Assembly: GCF_015351025.1 (NCBI RefSeq)
Contig: NZ_JADKRV010000012.1
Coordinates: 35,783-74,284 of the forward strand
Reading direction: 5' to 3'
Source: Curtobacterium sp. VKM Ac-1376
GTDB lineage: Bacteria > Actinomycetota > Actinomycetes > Actinomycetales > Microbacteriaceae
DNA: 38,502 nt
Below, in pieces: positions 7,971-16,728 of the stretch (position 1 is the stretch's first letter; every line of letters starts with the position of its first letter). The notes beneath the pieces are model-generated. The model searched no databases. It was not told where the DNA came from and saw only the letters and a list, made by a program, of their open reading frames with translations. Position numbers and translations under genes: made by a program.

Positions 7971-8803
7971 TGCACTCCGCTCTGCTGCAGGACCTGGTCG
8001 CCGCTGCGGCCGCCGCTGGTGACCCGCCGCCGTTCTCCGACCAGACCCTGGTGGACGTCCGCGCGGGGCGTGCGAGCGTCCTGACCGTCGACCACGGGGT
8101 CGCGGTGGTCCGCGACGGCGAGCTGGAACTCGTCGTCGCCCAGGAGGCCCGTGGCCAGGGCATCGGCACGGCCCTGGTGTCGCAGGCACTCGCGCTCGGC
8201 GGCGGGGCCGCTCCTCGGCTCGCCTGGGCGCACGGGGACCAACCGGCAGCACGGGCGCTGGCGGAGCGGTTCGGCTGGCGCGCGGTCCGCACCCTGCTGC
8301 AGCTCCGGGCCCCGATCGCCGTCGCCGAGCCCGAGGTCGAGTTGCCCGACGGCTTCACGCTGTCGGCGTTCCGGCCCGGCACCGACGACGAGACGGACTG
8401 GCTCGCGCTGAACGCCGCCGCCTTCGCCCACCACCCCGAGCAGGGGCGGATGACACTGGACGACCTGCACGCACGCGAGGCCGACGCCTGGTTCTCCGGC
8501 GAGGACCTGCTGCTGCTCCGCGACGCCTCCGGGGCGCTGGCGGGCTCGTGCTGGCTCAAGGTCGAGGACGGCATCGGCGAGTTCTACGCCGTCGCAGTCC
8601 GCCCCGACCTGCAGGGGCAGCGGCTCGGCGGCGTGCTGATGCGCGCGGGGACGGCACGCCTGAGCGGCCGCGGGCTGGCCGCCGCCGCGCTGTACGTCGA
8701 AGGGGACAACGATCCGGCTCTGGCGCTGTACCGGCGGTCGGGGTTCACGCAGCACGCGATCGACGTGCAGTACGCGGCGCCGGAGCAGGCCGCCGGCCGG
8801 TAA
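7970..8803 (+). CDS. mshD: Mycothiol synthase MshD
   Basis: The 277-aa protein has two tandem GNAT domains, the architecture of MshD, which acetylates Cys-GlcN-Ins with acetyl-CoA in the last step of mycothiol synthesis. The first acetyl-CoA loop is EARGQGIGTALV (about 61-72) and the second VRPDLQGQRLGGVLM (about 208-222). It is somewhat shorter than the mycobacterial enzyme. The GTG start at 7970 shares one base with the glnR stop (TAGTG), so the genes are translationally coupled. It implies that the organism uses mycothiol. Confidence 0.88.
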   Translation: MHSALLQDLVAAAAAAGDPPPFSDQTLVDVRAGRASVLTVDHGVAVVRDGELELVVAQEARGQGIGTALVSQALALGGGAAPRLAWAHGDQPAARALAERFGWRAVRTLLQLRAPIAVAEPEVELPDGFTLSAFRPGTDDETDWLALNAAAFAHHPEQGRMTLDDLHAREADAWFSGEDLLLLRDASGALAGSCWLKVEDGIGEFYAVAVRPDLQGQRLGGVLMRAGTARLSGRGLAAAALYVEGDNDPALALYRRSGFTQHAIDVQYAAPEQAAGR

Positions 8804-8851
8804 CATTGCGTGGTCGGCGAGGGGTCGGCCAGTGGGGGAATCGGGGAGCGT

Positions 8852-10870
8852 GTGGCGCAGGACCGTCAAGGGCAGTACGGCCAGGGTGAACCGCTCGGCG
8901 CGTCGTACCGGCTGGTCGAACTGCTCGGAACCGGCGCCACCGGCGAGGTCTGGCGGGTCGAGCACACCGCGACCGGCGACGCGTTCGCGGCGAAGTTGCT
9001 CCGCGCCGAGCTCGCCGCCGACCCGCAGATCGTCGAGCGCTTCGTCCGCGAACGGTCGGTGCTCCTCGCCCTGCAGCACCCGTCCATCGTGCGCGTCCGC
9101 GACCTGGTGGTCGAGGGCGACCGGCTCGCGATCGTCATGGACCTGGTGCCCGGCGGTTCCGCGCGCGACCTGCTCGCGGCGAACGGGCCGCTCACGCCGC
9201 GGGACGCCCTGACGGTCACGGCAGAGACGCTCGACGCCCTCGCCGCCGCGCACGAGCAGGACGTCGCCCACCGTGACGTCAAGCCGGACAACGTGCTGCT
9301 CCAGACGCCGTGGGTCCCCGGCGCGACGGGTGACGTCCGGGTCACCGACTTCGGCATCGCGTCGGTCGTCGCCGAACGGGAGCGCACCACCACGGGGCTC
9401 CTCGGCACACCGCAGTACATGGCGCCGGAGTCCATCAGCCACGGCCGTTCGGGCCCGGCCGCCGACGTCTACGGCGCCGGCGTGATGCTCTACGAGCTGC
9501 TGTCCGGCCGCACGCCGTTCGCCGGACCGGGCACGGACTTCGCGGTGGCCTACCGGCACGTCACCTCGAACCCGCCCCCACTCGACGTGCCCGAAGCCCT
9601 GTGGGCCGCGGTGTCCGCCCTGCTCGCGAAGGACCCGAACGCCCGGCCGTCCGCGGTCGACGCCGCCGCGATCCTCCGTCGGCTCGCCCGGTCCCTCGCC
9701 TCGGCCCCCGCCCTGGCCGCGGTCACCGATCCCGACTCGTTCGACGAGGTCGAGCGTCCGGCGACCGTGGTCCGTGGGCTCCGACCCGAGAACGGGACGA
9801 CGCCCGAGTCCACGGGCACCGGGGACGACGCCGCGGCCGTCGGGCCGGCCCCGGAACTCGGCCCCGCCGGGTCGCAGACCGTCATCCGGCCGATGGCGCG
9901 GCAGCCGTTGCCCGCCGCGCCGGCTGCCGAGCCCGAACCGACGCGTCGGTTCACCCGCCCCGAGTGGCTGACGAACCGAGCGCTCCTGTTCGGCGGCATC
10001 GGCGTCGTGCTCGTCGCCGCACTCGTCGTCGGTGGCGTGGTGTGGCTGCCCGGAGCCCTCCGGAAGACGCCGGGCGCCGGTACCGCGACCGCACAGGCCG
10101 CCAATGCCTACCAGCAGGACCGCCCCCTGCCCGCCGGACTCGCGACCACGCGGCGTGCCACCATCGACCCGGCGAAGGGCACCGTCGACCTGCGTGTCAC
10201 GTACGCGGCACAGGCGGCCACCCTGAGCGGACCCTTCCTCGAGGTGCTGCCGGGTGCCCGCTCGGGAGCCTCCTGCCCCGCGGTCACCTGGTCCGGCGAG
10301 GGCGTCACCGCGAAGCGCAACCAGCCGTCGCTGACCGGTGTGGACACCGCGTGCGCGTGGAGCCTGTCCGGCGTCGAGGTCCCCGCCGGCGGGGACGTCA
10401 CGGTCGGGGCCTCGGTGCCACTCGCCTCCGTCACGGACGGTGCGGCGCTGCAGACGTGGCTCGACGGCGTCGGCGAGGCGACCACTGCCGCTGTGTCCGA
10501 CGACTCCGTGCGCGGGACCGCCTACCCGGTGCAGCGGTTGCAGGGCGTCGAGGTCCGGACGCCCGACCGGACGGTCAGCCAGACGGCACTGCCGGTGACC
10601 CTGGTGCCGGTCTGGCCGAACGGTGCCGACGAGCTCAACCCGCTCTACCGCAGTCCCAGCAGCGGGCGCCCGTCGCAGATGCTCGTCGACGTGGCCGGCG
10701 GTGAGTCCGGCGTGCGGTTCGCCGACGGTTGCTCGGGCGCGTTGGCCGTGTCGTCCGACGGGCTCGTGGTCACCGCGCTGTCCGTCGCCCCGTCGTGCAC
10801 CGTCCGGGCGACGGTCGGGAACTTCACGAACCTCGAGAGCTCGCCCTTCGGGATCACGACGCGCGACTGA
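8852..10870 (+). CDS. Transmembrane Ser/Thr protein kinase (PknB-like)
   Basis: From the GTG at 8852 this is a 672-aa Hanks-type kinase. The kinase domain covers about 12-280: P-loop GTGATGEVW, the lysine in AAKLL, catalytic HRDVKPDNVLL, DFG and GTPQYMAPES. A Pro/Ala-rich linker leads to one membrane helix at about 380-403, then a 270-aa outer domain with no PASTA repeat and no family I recognise. The start is uncertain: GTG 8810 is in frame but lacks a ribosome site, whereas 8852 has GGGGAG close before it. It converges on the FHA-containing secretion ATPase gene, which suggests a functional link. Confidence 0.88.
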   Translation: MAQDRQGQYGQGEPLGASYRLVELLGTGATGEVWRVEHTATGDAFAAKLLRAELAADPQIVERFVRERSVLLALQHPSIVRVRDLVVEGDRLAIVMDLVPGGSARDLLAANGPLTPRDALTVTAETLDALAAAHEQDVAHRDVKPDNVLLQTPWVPGATGDVRVTDFGIASVVAERERTTTGLLGTPQYMAPESISHGRSGPAADVYGAGVMLYELLSGRTPFAGPGTDFAVAYRHVTSNPPPLDVPEALWAAVSALLAKDPNARPSAVDAAAILRRLARSLASAPALAAVTDPDSFDEVERPATVVRGLRPENGTTPESTGTGDDAAAVGPAPELGPAGSQTVIRPMARQPLPAAPAAEPEPTRRFTRPEWLTNRALLFGGIGVVLVAALVVGGVVWLPGALRKTPGAGTATAQAANAYQQDRPLPAGLATTRRATIDPAKGTVDLRVTYAAQAATLSGPFLEVLPGARSGASCPAVTWSGEGVTAKRNQPSLTGVDTACAWSLSGVEVPAGGDVTVGASVPLASVTDGAALQTWLDGVGEATTAAVSDDSVRGTAYPVQRLQGVEVRTPDRTVSQTALPVTLVPVWPNGADELNPLYRSPSSGRPSQMLVDVAGGESGVRFADGCSGALAVSSDGLVVTALSVAPSCTVRATVGNFTNLESSPFGITTRD

Positions 10871-10952
10871 GCGCGTCCGTCGCGCGACCGAGCGCATCCG
10901 TCGCGCGACCGAGCGCATCCGTCGCGCGACCGAGCGCGTCCGTCGCGCGACC
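10869..10952 (+). repeat. Four tandem 21-bp repeats after the kinase gene
   Basis: Units start at 10869, 10890, 10911 and 10932 and read GAGCGC(G/A)TCCGTCGCGCGACC, differing only at one position. The array starts within the kinase stop codon and ends eight bases before the palindromic terminator. The period is a multiple of three. No function is evident. Confidence 0.92.
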
Positions 10953-10959
10953 AGCAGAC

Positions 10960-11001
10960 GGACTGGAGGCCCGTGGCGGCGCCGCCACGGGCCTCCAGTC
11001 C
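10960..11001. terminator. Bidirectional terminator palindrome
   Basis: A 42-nt perfect palindrome (21-nt arms, GGACTGGAGGCCCGTGGCGG on the left) lies between the convergent kinase and secretion ATPase genes, and fits a shared terminator. Confidence 0.85.
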
Positions 11002-11010
11002 GTCAGTCGG

Positions 11011-14000
11011 TCAGCTGCCGGCGGACGCGGTCTGGACCAGACGGACGGCCCCGCCGGACGACGCGTAGCCGCGACCGACGGTCAACGCGACCGGCGCACG
11101 GCGCGGGAGCGTGACCCCCAGGAGCTCACCGTCGTAGTCGACGTCGGGCTGCAGGAGCACGCCGCACCGCGACTTGCGGACGGCTCGGGTCCAGTGGCTG
11201 TAGAGCGACCGGAGGTCGGCGGACCGTCCGGCGGCGACCACGCACAGGCCGGGGCGCTCCGTCGCGAGCAGGGTGGCGATGGCCTGGTCGCCGTCGTCGA
11301 AGCGTTCGGCGTCGTCGATGAGCAGCAGGACCGGACCGCGCTCGAGCCGCAGGCCGGCCAGCAGGGCGGGGACCTCGTCGGGCCCGACGGCGATGCGGTC
11401 GAACGTCCCCGAGGCGAGCGGTGACCGACGGTCGCAGATCGCCCAGACGGCCGGGCGGACGCCCTCTGCCGCACGAGCCAGTGCCGCCAGTGCCAGCAGG
11501 ACGGTCGACTTGCCCGACCGGGCCGGCCCCGCGACGAGCACGTGTTCGCCGTCGTAGACCTCGAGCGCGGCCGGAGCGAGGTCGTCCTCGGCGATCCCGA
11601 CCGGCAGCCGCCACGGCTCGCTGGAGAAGACCGCACCGGCACCGAGCTCGTCGACCAGGACGGCGTCGGGCAGCCGCCCGACGGCACTCGCCTTCGCCGC
11701 GGTGCCGGACCAGGTCTCGGCGACACGGCCCACGGCCTGGGCCAGGGGGACGTCCGGTGTCGCCACGTGCGACTGCAACCGCATGACCGAGTCGATGAAG
11801 CGACCCGGCACCGGCGGGGGGACGTCCTTGGGGCGGACTCCGATGGAGGCGTAGTCGTACGGGTCCGCCAGGCGGAACATCCACTTCTGCGTGGTCACCT
11901 CGTCCATGGCCGAAGGCACGGCCTTGGCACGCGTCGTCGACACGGCGAACGAGATGCCCAGCGCGGGCCCCTCGGCGTAGACGCGGTACAGGGCATCGAG
12001 CAGCAGCTGGCCCTCGAAGTCCTGGTACTCGTCGCGCAGTGCCGCGAGACCGTCGATCAGCACGACGGCACGGCGGCCGCCCGGAGTGGCACGACGGCGC
12101 TCGAGCTCGACGCGCAGGTGGCGGAGGAACCGCGCCTGCAGCTCCCCCGCACCGGCTCCGGAACCGACGTAGGCGGTGGTGTGCGGCAGCCGCGCGAGCG
12201 GCGCCAGGTCGCCGGGACCCATGTCGAGCACCAGCAGGTCGAGGTCCTCCGGGCTCGTCACGGCGGCGAGCTGCAGGGCGAGGGTGGCGAGCGCGGTGCT
12301 CGTCCCGCTGCCGGGGATGCCCATGAGCATGAGGTTGCCCTCGTCGAGGTCCCACCCGGTGGTGATCTGACGCTGGTGGTCAGGGTCGTCGGCCAGGGCC
12401 ACGGGCACCGTCCGCGACGAGTCGGCGGCGCCGGCGTTCGTCAGCGCGCCGAGCTCGACGCGATCGCCGAGGGCCTCGGGCCAGATCGGGCGCGGCGGGG
12501 CGTACCCGGCGGCGGCGTTCGCCCGCCCGATCGACTCGATGAGCTGGTCGAGGTCGGTGACGTCGGACGCGGTCGGAGCCGGGGCGGGCATCGGCGCGGG
12601 AACGCCGAAGACGTCCGTCGGTCGGACGGACACCGGCTGTTCGGCGCGTTCGTCACGGGCGCGGCCGGTGACGAGGGCGGTCTGCACCGGGGTGATGTCG
12701 TCCTGCCCGAGCTTCACGTAGGCGCGACCCGTCTGCTGGCGACCGATGCCGGCGGCCGCGGGGACGCCGATCACGTTCGTGGAGTCCTCGCGACTCTGCA
12801 CCCGCAGCGCGACACGCATGTTGGTGTTCGCGAGGATGTCCTCGCTCACCACGCCGGCCGGCCGCTGGGTGGCCAGGATCATGTGGACGCCGAGTGTGCG
12901 CCCGACCGCGGCCACGCTGACGAGTGAGGTCAGGACGTCGGGGAAGTCCTTCGCCAGCATCGCGAACTCGTCCACGACGAGGAGCAGGCGCGGCATCGGC
13001 TCGTCCGGCTTCGTGGCCAGGTAGGCGTCGAGGTTGTCGATGTCCGCCCCGGCCGCGGCGAACACCCGCTGGCGTCGCTCGAGCTCGGCCTCGAGCGCAC
13101 GGATCGCGCGGTCTGCGAGCTGCTCGTCGAGGTTGCTGATCGTGCCGATGGTGTGCGGGAGCCGCTCACAGGCGGCGAACGCGGCCCCGCCCTTGAAGTC
13201 GACGAGCAGGAAGTTCAGGCGCGTCGGGTCGTTCCGCGCAGCGAGCCCGGCGACGAGCGACCGCAGGAACTCGCTCTTGCCCGAACCCGTCGTGCCACCG
13301 ACCAAGCCGTGCGGTCCGTCGCGGACGAGGTCGATCTCGAGCACGCCGCTCTCCGACGAACCGATCGGGGTCGAGAAGCCGGTGCGGGCGTCCCAGGCTG
13401 TGCGGATCGCTTCGGCAGGGCTCGTGCCCGCCGGGGTGAGCGCGGTCGTGTCGTCGCCGGCCAGCAGCTCCGGCAGGCGGACGAGCGACGGCAGGGACGC
13501 CCCCGGCACCAGCAGCTCGGGATCGTCGAAGTGCGCCACGCTGCGGGCACTCCGTTCGGCGGTCTCGACGCTGAGCCCGGCGAGCACGACGTCCTCGACG
13601 CGGGTCCGGTCCTCCGGTCGGTAGACCGTGGCGGCGGCATCGGCCCCGACCGTGACGATCGTCGTGCAGGCTGCGGGGAGCTGCTGCTCGTTGGTCGCGA
13701 TGACGATCCCGCTCACCCGTCGCGGCTGCTCGCCGGGGCGGAGCGACTGTCCGGGTACGGTGCGCCCTTCGCCGAGCAGGTTCCGGGCGGGTGCGTCGCG
13801 GCCCTCGGTGAGCACTTCGGAGTCGACCACGACGAGCAGGTTCGGTGTCGGCAGCTCGTCGAGCGACTCCCGCAACCCGCGCAGCACCGCGGCGCTCTGG
13901 TCGCGCTGCGCCGACATCCAGCGGGCACCGGTGCTGCTCCCCGCCACACGTGCGTGCGGCAGCCAGGAGGCCCATCCCCAGTCGTCCGCGCGGCCGGCGT

Positions 14001-15282
14001 CACAGAAGATGCCCACCGTCAGGTCGGCGGGCCCACAGTGCACGGTGGCCTGCGTGAGCAGGCTGCGCGCCAGTGCGAGCGCGCCCTCGCGGTCGCCGAC
14101 GATCCCGACGACGCCGGCGTCGGACAGGTCCGCCACGACCGGTGCCGCCGTGAGTCGGCTGTCGGCGATCGCGGCCTTCGCTTCGTCCTCGAGCTTGGAC
14201 GACGCCGCACGCTGATCGAGCTCGGGGCGCCACGGCGCGTCACCCGTGCCGGCGTGCAGGCTCAGGAAGTCGGCGTCCTCGGAGCGTCGCTGCCACAGCA
14301 GGGTTGTGGGGAGCTCGGCCCGGCGGACGACGGTGGCCGGGTCGGGGACGAGTTCCTGCCGACGTGCGGCCTCGACCCCTGCGGCCTCGGCGATCTCACC
14401 GCGGAAGGACTCCACCGCCTCGGCGAAGCGGGTGTCCTCCTCCTTCAGGTTCTTCGTCCGCCGGTGCTTCTGTTCGAACCACATGCCGATCGCGGTGACC
14501 GGCGACAGCAGCGCGAACAGGGCGAACCGGGCGTCGCCGAGCAGGAGCACCATCGCGCCGGCCAGCACCAGGGGCGCTGCGACCGTGATCCAGCTGAACT
14601 TGGACGCCTGCGGGACCTCCCGTTTGGCGGGCGGATCGACGGTCTCGACCTCGGTGTTCCGTCCGGATCGGGGCGGACGGTTGAACGGGGCGGTCGCAGC
14701 GGGCGTCAGGTTCGCCAGGGACCCCGCGGCCGGCACGGGGACCTCGTCCAGCTCCGGCCGGACCAGCAGCACGGCGCCGCCAACGATCACGCTCGTGGTC
14801 CCGGTGAGCAGGACGCCGTCGGCATCGATGCGCTCGCCCGCGATCACCGTGCCGTTCGTCGAACCGGCGTCACGCACGCGGACCCCGTCGTCCTCGCGCT
14901 CGATCGTGCAGTGCTCCCACGAAGCGCTCTCGGTGGGCAGCACGACGTCGGCCTGCGGTGCCCGGCCCACGACGAGCTTCCGGCTGCGCGGGACCGGCAC
15001 GACGAGACCCGCGTCGAGTCCGCCGGCGAGGGTGACGCTCCACCCGTCGATCAGCTGCGGCCGCTCCTGCGGTGAGCGGCCGATGCGGGAGCCCTCGAGC
15101 AGGACGAGGTCGCGCAGCGGGGTCGCCGCACTGGTGCGGTGACCGTCGACCGCGAGGGTCGTCTCGGCATCGAGCTCGACGCCGATCGCCGCCGCGATGA
15201 GCTCCCCCAGCGAGGACGCGCCGGACCACCCGTCGACCTCGACCGCTTCACGTCGGTCGTCGAGCTCGATCAGCAGGCGCAT
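11011..15282 (-). CDS. FHA-FtsK/SpoIIIE type VII secretion ATPase (EssC/EccC-like)
   Basis: This 1423-aa protein has the layout of the motor of type VII secretion. An N-terminal domain (1-75) is followed by an FHA domain (about 85-180, with GRAPQADVVLP, H124 and GSTNGT), two membrane helices (about 236-270), and three FtsK-type ATPase modules. Module 1 has an intact Walker A GGTTGSGKS (about 660) and Walker B LLLVVDEF (about 766). Module 2 has GIPGSGTS (about 989), with Thr replacing the Walker lysine. Module 3 has an intact GPARSGKS (about 1254). One FHA and three modules in one chain resemble EssC more than split EccCa/EccCb. It is the third gene of its operon, 36 nt after the binding-protein-like gene. 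Confidence 0.9.
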   Translation of the reverse strand: MRLLIELDDRREAVEVDGWSGASSLGELIAAAIGVELDAETTLAVDGHRTSAATPLRDLVLLEGSRIGRSPQERPQLIDGWSVTLAGGLDAGLVVPVPRSRKLVVGRAPQADVVLPTESASWEHCTIEREDDGVRVRDAGSTNGTVIAGERIDADGVLLTGTTSVIVGGAVLLVRPELDEVPVPAAGSLANLTPAATAPFNRPPRSGRNTEVETVDPPAKREVPQASKFSWITVAAPLVLAGAMVLLLGDARFALFALLSPVTAIGMWFEQKHRRTKNLKEEDTRFAEAVESFRGEIAEAAGVEAARRQELVPDPATVVRRAELPTTLLWQRRSEDADFLSLHAGTGDAPWRPELDQRAASSKLEDEAKAAIADSRLTAAPVVADLSDAGVVGIVGDREGALALARSLLTQATVHCGPADLTVGIFCDAGRADDWGWASWLPHARVAGSSTGARWMSAQRDQSAAVLRGLRESLDELPTPNLLVVVDSEVLTEGRDAPARNLLGEGRTVPGQSLRPGEQPRRVSGIVIATNEQQLPAACTTIVTVGADAAATVYRPEDRTRVEDVVLAGLSVETAERSARSVAHFDDPELLVPGASLPSLVRLPELLAGDDTTALTPAGTSPAEAIRTAWDARTGFSTPIGSSESGVLEIDLVRDGPHGLVGGTTGSGKSEFLRSLVAGLAARNDPTRLNFLLVDFKGGAAFAACERLPHTIGTISNLDEQLADRAIRALEAELERRQRVFAAAGADIDNLDAYLATKPDEPMPRLLLVVDEFAMLAKDFPDVLTSLVSVAAVGRTLGVHMILATQRPAGVVSEDILANTNMRVALRVQSREDSTNVIGVPAAAGIGRQQTGRAYVKLGQDDITPVQTALVTGRARDERAEQPVSVRPTDVFGVPAPMPAPAPTASDVTDLDQLIESIGRANAAAGYAPPRPIWPEALGDRVELGALTNAGAADSSRTVPVALADDPDHQRQITTGWDLDEGNLMLMGIPGSGTSTALATLALQLAAVTSPEDLDLLVLDMGPGDLAPLARLPHTTAYVGSGAGAGELQARFLRHLRVELERRRATPGGRRAVVLIDGLAALRDEYQDFEGQLLLDALYRVYAEGPALGISFAVSTTRAKAVPSAMDEVTTQKWMFRLADPYDYASIGVRPKDVPPPVPGRFIDSVMRLQSHVATPDVPLAQAVGRVAETWSGTAAKASAVGRLPDAVLVDELGAGAVFSSEPWRLPVGIAEDDLAPAALEVYDGEHVLVAGPARSGKSTVLLALAALARAAEGVRPAVWAICDRRSPLASGTFDRIAVGPDEVPALLAGLRLERGPVLLLIDDAERFDDGDQAIATLLATERPGLCVVAAGRSADLRSLYSHWTRAVRKSRCGVLLQPDVDYDGELLGVTLPRRAPVALTVGRGYASSGGAVRLVQTASAGS

Positions 15283-15318
15283 GCTCGCGGTTCCTTCTCG
15301 GGGTTGTACTCGGGTGGG

Positions 15319-16728
15319 TCAGCGTGCGGTGGAGTCCTCGAACCACACCAGTGCGGTGGACTGTGTGGCATCGGACCCGGAGTCATCACCGCCGGTGCCG
15401 CTGGACGCGGTGGTGTCCGGTCGGAGACCGAGCGGCTGTGCCGAAGCCGCCAACACCGTCGCGGACGCGCCGAGCGCCTGCTGCCGCGTGAAGTCGAGCG
15501 CCGGACCGGCGATGCCCGCCGCGGAGTCGAGGTCGAGCGCGGCGAGGGCGTCGGTCACGTCGGAGGGCTCGGCGCTCGCGGCCTTCCCGACTGCGCGGAC
15601 CAGGGCGACGACGGCATCGTGGCTGCGGGCGTCCGCTGCTCCGGCCACCGCCGAGAACGGCCGGTCACCCGTCAGGTTCTGGGCGTCGGCATCGTCCGCG
15701 AGCACCCGGACACCGCCGAGGAACGCGGACATCGCACGACCCTCGGCGTCCGAGGAGAGCGCACGAGCGTCATCGGTGGCCACGCCGACGGTCCGGAAGG
15801 AGCCGCTGAGACTGCCACCGGCGTCGACGAGTGCGGCGCCGAAGGCCGGGCTCGTCGCGTCCGGGGTGAGGACGACCGGCACGGTGACGTCAGCGGCCTG
15901 CAGCGCCGCCACCAAGGCACCCTGGCGCTGCGCCGAACCGCTGATGACGACCGCATCGGAGTCCGGCTCGGCCTTCGGATCAGCGCCCGATGCTTCGTCG
16001 GTGCCGTCGTCCGCGCCGGTCGCCCCGGTCCGCGAGGCGATGGTCTCGGCGAGCGCCGCCGTGTCGGAGGTGTCGTCGCCGTCGATGACGTGCGCCACCC
16101 GGAGTCCTGCGGGCGCGCCGCCGCCGAGGTCCACCAGGAGCGGCGACTCGGCATCACCGAGCGCCGTCGTCATGGCGGTGCTGATCGAGTCGGCGGCCGG
16201 GGCGGTCGACCAGGAGTCCTTCTCGGCTGCTGCGTAGGGCAGCACGACCGGGACGCCCTCCGCAGCCGCAGCGGTGAGCGCACCGGACACGTGTGTTCCG
16301 GACGACGCGACGACGATGCCCGCGACGCCGCTCTTCGCCAGGGACGCCACCGCGGCCTTCGCGCCCGCGGACGTCCCGCCGTCGTTCTTCGTGACGAGGG
16401 TGATGTCGGTTCCGCCGAGCGCCAGTCGTCGCTCGGCGACCAGGGCGCCCTGCGCCGCCTCGTTCCACTCGGAGCCTTCGCCGTCACCCAGGGTGACGAC
16501 GACGCCGATCTTCGTGGCGTCGGGGACGCCCTTGACGGTGATCTTCACGGGCACCGTGGCCGGGACGGCCTGGGCCGGCGTGCTGCTGCCGATCGCCCGG
16601 AAGGTCAGGACGGCGGCGACCACCGCGGCGACGAGGAGCACCGCGATGCCGACGATGAGCAGCGGGCGTCGGTTGCGCGGACGCCCGGTCTCGGTGCCCT
16701 CGGGGTCGTCGATCGTCTGGTCGCTCAT
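15319..16728 (-). CDS. Membrane-anchored periplasmic-binding-protein-like protein
   Basis: The 469-aa protein has a short cytoplasmic N-terminus, one membrane helix (about 23-43) and a large outer domain. That domain has alternating beta/alpha segments such as IGVVVTLGDGEGSEWNEAAQ, GVAGIVVASSGTHVSGAL and DAVVISGSAQRQGALVAALQ, the pattern of type I periplasmic-binding proteins (Leu/Ile/Val-receptor fold). No transporter genes are near. Its ATG overlaps the upstream lipoprotein stop as ATGA. Its place between the lipoprotein and the secretion ATPase suggests a structural or sensing part of that machine (inference). The family assignment is by pattern only. Confidence 0.8.
   Translation of the reverse strand: MSDQTIDDPEGTETGRPRNRRPLLIVGIAVLLVAAVVAAVLTFRAIGSSTPAQAVPATVPVKITVKGVPDATKIGVVVTLGDGEGSEWNEAAQGALVAERRLALGGTDITLVTKNDGGTSAGAKAAVASLAKSGVAGIVVASSGTHVSGALTAAAAEGVPVVLPYAAAEKDSWSTAPAADSISTAMTTALGDAESPLLVDLGGGAPAGLRVAHVIDGDDTSDTAALAETIASRTGATGADDGTDEASGADPKAEPDSDAVVISGSAQRQGALVAALQAADVTVPVVLTPDATSPAFGAALVDAGGSLSGSFRTVGVATDDARALSSDAEGRAMSAFLGGVRVLADDADAQNLTGDRPFSAVAGAADARSHDAVVALVRAVGKAASAEPSDVTDALAALDLDSAAGIAGPALDFTRQQALGASATVLAASAQPLGLRPDTTASSGTGGDDSGSDATQSTALVWFEDSTAR

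Noticed and set aside
7934..10918. A 994-aa open frame antisense to mshD and the kinase gene
   Set aside because: Arg/Gly/Asp-rich product without domains, no start site, and it overlaps two well-supported genes. Long antisense frames are normal at this GC.
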